In this document: positions 50,183 through 53,574 of the stretch, piece by piece | How positions within the stretch are numbered: position 1 is the first letter of the stretch | Layout of the letters: each line of letters begins with the position of its first letter | Assembly: GCA_027452145.1 (NCBI GenBank) | Contig: DAIDHB010000244.1 | Location: 1 to 53,574 of the forward strand | Source of the DNA: Planctomycetales bacterium | Lineage (GTDB): Bacteria; Planctomycetota; Planctomycetia; Isosphaerales; Isosphaeraceae | DNA length: 53,574 nucleotides | Direction of reading: 5' to 3' | The notes under the pieces: model-generated | Databases searched by the model: none | What the model saw: only the letters and a program-made list of their open reading frames with translations | What the model was told of the DNA's origin: nothing | Position numbers and translations under genes: made by a program

Positions 50183-51250
50183 ATGAACCGCCCGAATTCC
50201 CCCGATCGGTCCACGCCCCGTGATCCCCTGGCGGACTCGCCGTTTTTGCGGGCCTGCCGCCGCGAGCCCACGCCGATCACCCCGATCTGGCTGATGCGGC
50301 AGGCCGGCCGCTACATGCCCGAATACCGCGAGCTACGGGCGCGCGTGCCGTTCCTCGAGCTGTGCAAGCGCCCCGAGCTGGCCACCGAGGTCACCGTCAC
50401 CGCGGCCGAGCGCCTGGGCGTCGACGCCGCCATCCTCTTCGCCGACATCCTCCTGATCCTCGAGCCGCTGGGCTTCCAGCTCGAGTTCTCCAAGGGAGAG
50501 GGTCCGGTCATCCACAATCCCGTGCGCGAGGCTGCCGACGTCGACCGCGTCCGGCCGATGGAAAGCCCGGGACCGCTCGACTACGTCTTCCAGGCGGTGC
50601 GCTCCATCCGCGCGGCGCTCCGCCCCGACCTGCCGCTGATCGGTTTCGCCGGCGCCCCGTTCACCCTGGCCTGCTACGCGATCGAGGGGGGCTCGTCGCG
50701 GCATTACGAGAAGGCGAAGACCTTCATGTATGCCGACCCGGGTGCCTGGGACGCCCTGATGACCCGCCTGGTGGACGCGACGGCCGCCTACCTCAACGCC
50801 CAGGCCGAGGCCGGGGCCCAGGCGCTCCAGCTCTTCGATAGCTGGGTCGGCAACCTGAGCCCGGCCGACTACCGACGGTTCGTCCAGCCGCACATGACCC
50901 GTCTCTTCTCGCTGCTGGATTCCTCCGTCCCGTCCATCCACTTCGGCACGGATACCGGCTCGCTGCTGGAGCTCCAGCGCGATGCCGGCGGATCCGTGAT
51001 CGGCCTCGACTGGCGGGTCGAGCTCGACCAGGCCCGGCGTCGCCTCGGTGACGGCGTCGCCGTCCAGGGGAACCTCGACCCCGTCGTCCTGTTCTCGTCT
51101 CCCGCCGAGATCGCCGCCCAGGCCCGGCGGATCCTCCGCGAGGCCGCCGGCCGGCCCGGCCACATCTTCAACCTCGGCCACGGCATCCTCCCCGGAACCC
51201 CCGTCGACAACGTCCTGGCCCTGATCGACGTCGTGCACTCGTTCCGCTAG
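50183..51250 (+). CDS. hemE: Uroporphyrinogen decarboxylase
   Basis: The 355-residue product is a full-length HemE. The signature PIWLMRQAGRYMPEYRE (residues 35-51) supplies the substrate-binding Arg residues, FADILLILEPLGF contains the catalytic Asp, and GFAGAPFTLACYAIEG is the second conserved block. The C-terminus has GNLDP and FNLGHGILPGTP. The enzyme removes four carboxylates from uroporphyrinogen III to give coproporphyrinogen III in cytoplasmic haem synthesis. ATG at 50183 leaves the usual N-terminus; the frame continues upstream without coding character. hemG follows 339 bases downstream on the same strand. Confidence 0.95.
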   Translation: MNRPNSPDRSTPRDPLADSPFLRACRREPTPITPIWLMRQAGRYMPEYRELRARVPFLELCKRPELATEVTVTAAERLGVDAAILFADILLILEPLGFQLEFSKGEGPVIHNPVREAADVDRVRPMESPGPLDYVFQAVRSIRAALRPDLPLIGFAGAPFTLACYAIEGGSSRHYEKAKTFMYADPGAWDALMTRLVDATAAYLNAQAEAGAQALQLFDSWVGNLSPADYRRFVQPHMTRLFSLLDSSVPSIHFGTDTGSLLELQRDAGGSVIGLDWRVELDQARRRLGDGVAVQGNLDPVVLFSSPAEIAAQARRILREAAGRPGHIFNLGHGILPGTPVDNVLALIDVVHSFR

Positions 51251-51589
51251 CCGCGACCCGATCCCGGCCCGGTTCCCGTCGCGCGTGGTGCACGGGAATT
51301 CCCAAAATGCTACCTCCTGCATTACAATGGATGAGGTTTCGGAGAAGAAAGCTGAGACTGCAACCAAGCTGGCATCCCGTCGTGGTGGGCCTGGAAGAAA
51401 TCTGGCGCCGGCGTGATTTTTTTCAAGCCAGGAGCGTCGGGCTCGATTAAGATCCCCGCGATATTGACATCGCGCGGCGTGGCGCATCGATGGGCGCGGG
51501 AGGCGCGCCGACGATCGATCCGCCCGGGATCGTTACGGCCGCCCATACCTGCGAGCCACCCGGATTTCGGCGATCAAGGAGTCAACATC
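51251..51589. other. Intergenic region, 339 bp, hemE-hemG
   Basis: It contains a candidate promoter for hemG (51299-51328) and a T-run near 51416-51422. A second TTGACA at about 51464 lacks a matching -10. An in-frame extension of hemG from 51413 is open but has no ribosome-binding site. No separate gene was seen. Confidence 0.45.
51299..51328 (+). promoter_or_regulatory. Possible promoter upstream of hemG
   Basis: TTCCCA (51299-51304) and TACAAT (51323-51328) are 18 bases apart. The -10 box matches consensus at five of six positions and the -35 box at four. It would give hemG a leader of about 255 bases. Confidence 0.3.
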
Positions 51590-53062
51590 TTGGCCGAGGT
51601 TATGTACGACCCGGCGAAGTCGAAGCGCGTGATCGTGATAGGCGGCGGCCTGTCGGGTTTGGCCGCCGCGCACCGGATTCACGAGCGGTCGACGGCCCTG
51701 CGCCGTCCGGTCGACCTCGCACTTCTGGAGGCGAGGGACCGAGTGGGTGGGGTGATCCACACGGAGAAGCAGGGCGGCTTCACGCTGGAATGCGGGCCGG
51801 ACTCGTTCATCACGAACAAGCCATGGGGCCTGGACCTGTGCGAGCGGCTGGGCCTGAGGGATCGGCTGATCCCGACGGACGCGGGGCATCGCCGGTCGTT
51901 CGTGGTGCGCAAGGGGCGGCTGCTTCCGGTGCCCGAGGGGTTCGTGCTGATGGCGCCGCACCGGCTGGGTCCGCTGCTGGCCTCGCCGATTCTGTCGTGG
52001 CGCGGCAAGCTGCGGATGATGATGGACCTGTTCCTGCCGCGACGCGATGACGACGTCGAGGAGAGCCTGGCGGGGTTCGTCCGCCGCCGGCTGGGGCGCG
52101 AGGCGCTCGAGCGCCTGATCCAGCCGCTGGTCGGGGGGATCTACACGGCCGACCCGAACGACCTGAGCCTCAAGGCCACGCTGCCGCAGTTCCCGGCAAT
52201 GGAGCGCGAGCACCGCAGCCTGATCCTCGCCGGCCTGCGCGAGGCGCGCAAGCGGCCCGGCCGTCTCGACCGTCAGGCGTCGGGCGCGCGCTATGGGATG
52301 TTCGTCGCGCTCGAGGGCGGGATGGGCGAGCTGCCCGACGCGCTGGCGGCCTCGTTGCCGCCGGGCACGATCCACACGAATACCTCGGTCCGCCGGATCG
52401 TCCGCAACGACCCGATCTCGCCCTGGCTGGTCGAGCTGCTCGACGGGCCGCCGATGGAGGCCGACGCGGTCCTCCTGGCCGCCGAGGCCCATGCGTCGGC
52501 CCGGCTGATCGACGCCCAGGACCCGGGCCTGGCGCTCCAGCTTCGCGCGATCCCGTATGCCTCGTCGATCATCGTGAACGTCGCGTACCGCCGCGACCAG
52601 ATCCGCCACCCGCTGGATGGCTTCGGCGCCGTCGTGCCGGCCATCGAGGGCCGGCCGATCCTGGCCGTGTCGTTCCTGAGCGTCAAGTTCCCCAGCCGGG
52701 CCCCGGCGGGCACGGCGCTTTTGCGCGTGTTTATCGGCGGGGCGACCCAGCCCGAGCTCTGCGACCTCGACGACGACGCCATCGGCGAGCTGGTCCGCCA
52801 GGAGCTGCGCGACCTGATCGGCGCCTCGGGCGATCCGCTGTTGATGCAGGTCGGCCGGCATCCCCGGGCGATGCCGCAATATGTGCTGGGGCATCTCGAC
52901 CATGTCGCCGCGATCCGGCGCAAGCTGGCCCGCCACCCGCGGCTCTATCTCACCGGCATCGCCTTCGACGGCGTCGGGATCCCCGACTGCATCCACGCCG
53001 CCGAGTCCACCGCCGACACGCTGCTGGATGCCCTGGCCAACGCCGCGGCCAGCGCGGCGTGA
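51590..53062 (+). CDS. hemG: Protoporphyrinogen oxidase
   Basis: The 490-residue product is a flavin-containing protoporphyrinogen oxidase of the HemY type. The FAD-binding site VIVIGGGLSGLAAAHRI (residues 14-30) is followed by LLEARDRVGGVIHTEKQGGF, PDSFITNKPW and the family signature of FVRRRLGREALERLIQPLVGGI. The C-terminus has YLTGIAFDGVGIPDCI. It oxidises protoporphyrinogen IX at the inner membrane. The start is a TTG because AAGGAG lies eight bases upstream; the ATG at 51602 would put it 20 bases away. Paired with hemE upstream, it shows a haem-biosynthesis cluster. The symbol hemY is also used. Confidence 0.9.
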   Translation: MAEVMYDPAKSKRVIVIGGGLSGLAAAHRIHERSTALRRPVDLALLEARDRVGGVIHTEKQGGFTLECGPDSFITNKPWGLDLCERLGLRDRLIPTDAGHRRSFVVRKGRLLPVPEGFVLMAPHRLGPLLASPILSWRGKLRMMMDLFLPRRDDDVEESLAGFVRRRLGREALERLIQPLVGGIYTADPNDLSLKATLPQFPAMEREHRSLILAGLREARKRPGRLDRQASGARYGMFVALEGGMGELPDALAASLPPGTIHTNTSVRRIVRNDPISPWLVELLDGPPMEADAVLLAAEAHASARLIDAQDPGLALQLRAIPYASSIIVNVAYRRDQIRHPLDGFGAVVPAIEGRPILAVSFLSVKFPSRAPAGTALLRVFIGGATQPELCDLDDDAIGELVRQELRDLIGASGDPLLMQVGRHPRAMPQYVLGHLDHVAAIRRKLARHPRLYLTGIAFDGVGIPDCIHAAESTADTLLDALANAAASAA

Positions 53063-53449
53063 GTGGCGATCGCCATGGGCAAGGATTCGTCGAAAGACCG
53101 ACCCGGTCGACCGAGCAATCCCCGGAAGTTCGGCCCGTCGCAGGCGAGCGTCCGGGTGGCTCCAGGGCAGACCGAGGACCAGGTGCTCGCCGTGATGCGG
53201 TCCATCCTGGGTCGGCCCCGGGCCGCGCTTCGCGAGACGGCCAATCTGGCGGGTGCGCCGGATGATGCCAGCGTTACGGTGGCCGTCATGCCCAGACAGG
53301 GTCGAAGGGTTGTCCAGATCGTCGTGCACGGTGAGATGGTTCATCTCCAGGCGTTGCTCTACCCGGGACTTGATGGGAATCCGATTCTCGAAAACGAGGA
53401 GGTGAATGTCAGCGAGGAGAGCCAACAACATGGACTAGGCTCTGTCTGA
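53063..53449 (+). CDS. Hypothetical protein, 3' end truncated by insertion sequence
   Basis: The 128-residue frame starts with GTG (53063) or ATG (53075) directly after hemG. It contains PGRPSNPRKFGPSQASVRVA, TVAVMPRQGRRVVQIVVHGE and LQALLYPGLDGNPILENEEV, and is basic at the N-terminus. The final residues (GLGSV) are read from the IS left end, beginning around 53435, so the native C-terminus is missing. No family was recognised. It may have been an operon partner of hemG. Confidence 0.5.
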   Translation: MAIAMGKDSSKDRPGRPSNPRKFGPSQASVRVAPGQTEDQVLAVMRSILGRPRAALRETANLAGAPDDASVTVAVMPRQGRRVVQIVVHGEMVHLQALLYPGLDGNPILENEEVNVSEESQQHGLGSV

Positions 53450-53574
53450 GAAACGGTTTTTCAGTTATTATGAAGGTGGGAGGTTTCCGAAGGGAGGCCC
53501 ACCATGCGACGCTATGAAATCGACCCTCGTCTCTGGAAGTGGATCGATCCGCTCCTGCCCCATCCGACCCATCA
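53439..53574 (+). mobile_element. IS5-like insertion sequence, left end (runs off window)
   Basis: The element seems to start in GCTCTGTCTGAGAAAC, just after CTAG (53435-53438), a target type used by IS5-group elements. The first 60 bases are AT-richer than the host and lead to GAAGGGAGG and the transposase ATG. The right end and the second terminal repeat lie outside the window, so the boundary is approximate. Confidence 0.6.
53504..53574 (+). CDS. IS5-family transposase, N-terminal fragment
   Basis: The first 23 codons (MRRYEIDPRLWKWIDPLLP, continuing past the window end) match the N-terminal helix-turn-helix start of IS5-type transposases of the DUF4096 type, with W..I.PLLP as the key residues. 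GAAGGGAGG lies seven bases upstream. Confidence 0.7.
   Translation, partial: MRRYEIDPRLWKWIDPLLPHPTH

Noticed and set aside
51464..51495. Perfect TTGACA as a hemG promoter
   Set aside because: The -10 position is TCGATG or worse at every allowed spacing; the pair at 51299-51328 is better.
51533..53431. 632-codon minus-strand ORF antisense to hemG
   Set aside because: hemG motifs are complete on the plus strand, and the antisense product is Arg/Gln-rich with no domain.

Overview
The window is very GC-rich and reads as a chromosomal segment of a planctomycete, most likely of the Isosphaeraceae/Gemmatales group. This is inferred from family content: a DUF1559 pseudopilin with the H-x9-DG motif, an LEPR-XLL-like N-terminus on an esterase, three DUF4058 proteins, many TPR proteins, a multihaem c-type cytochrome, an FG-GAP/VCBS secreted protein, a TPR-glycosyltransferase-9 fusion and a YfhO-like membrane protein. 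No rRNA or tRNA gene was recognised. Most long ORFs antisense to the genes below are GC-driven shadows and were discarded.

Layout. 1-4.3 kb: start of a secreted glycine-rich protein, a methyltransferase and a GT39-type membrane glycosyltransferase, separated by strong palindromes. 4.4-9.2 kb: a tightly coupled minus-strand operon (M24-fold protein lacking metal ligands, MetE-like methyltransferase, UlaG-like hydrolase, xylulokinase). 9.2-15.1 kb: two alpha/beta esterases, a small exported protein, a membrane sulfatase-superfamily enzyme and an ATC-hydrolase-like protein. 15.1-20.2 kb: two exported helical proteins (one very Gly/Gln/Asn-rich) and a MotA/TolQ/ExbB-type channel subunit followed by a membrane protein with a putative Ig-type domain.

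20.2-28.5 kb looks like an accessory, repeat-laden region. It holds a helically phased TGGCA array, a family of GC-rich intergenic repeats, three DUF4058 genes, a SUKH-like gene, a MazF/PemK-type toxin-antitoxin pair, a decayed CRISPR-like stretch, and an HNH endonuclease gene with a one-base frameshift.

28.5-46.4 kb is rich in envelope and extracytoplasmic proteins: TPR-GT9, a secreted FG-GAP protein, a TPR/seven-haem cytochrome, four further membrane-anchored TPR proteins, a DUF1559 pseudopilin, a small lipoprotein with a strong sigma70-type promoter 0.5 kb upstream, and a YfhO-like protein coupled to a small upstream gene. 46.5-53.6 kb returns to housekeeping functions: a site-2 protease, a LOG-family phosphoribohydrolase, hemE and hemG of haem biosynthesis, then a gene whose 3' end is cut by the left end of an IS5-like insertion sequence that runs off the window.

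No complete defence or metabolic system could be demonstrated as new. The best candidates for novelty are the 4.4-9.2 kb operon, the phased TGGCA array, the MotA/ExbB plus Ig-domain pair, the TPR/multihaem/FG-GAP cluster and the vestigial CRISPR-like stretch.
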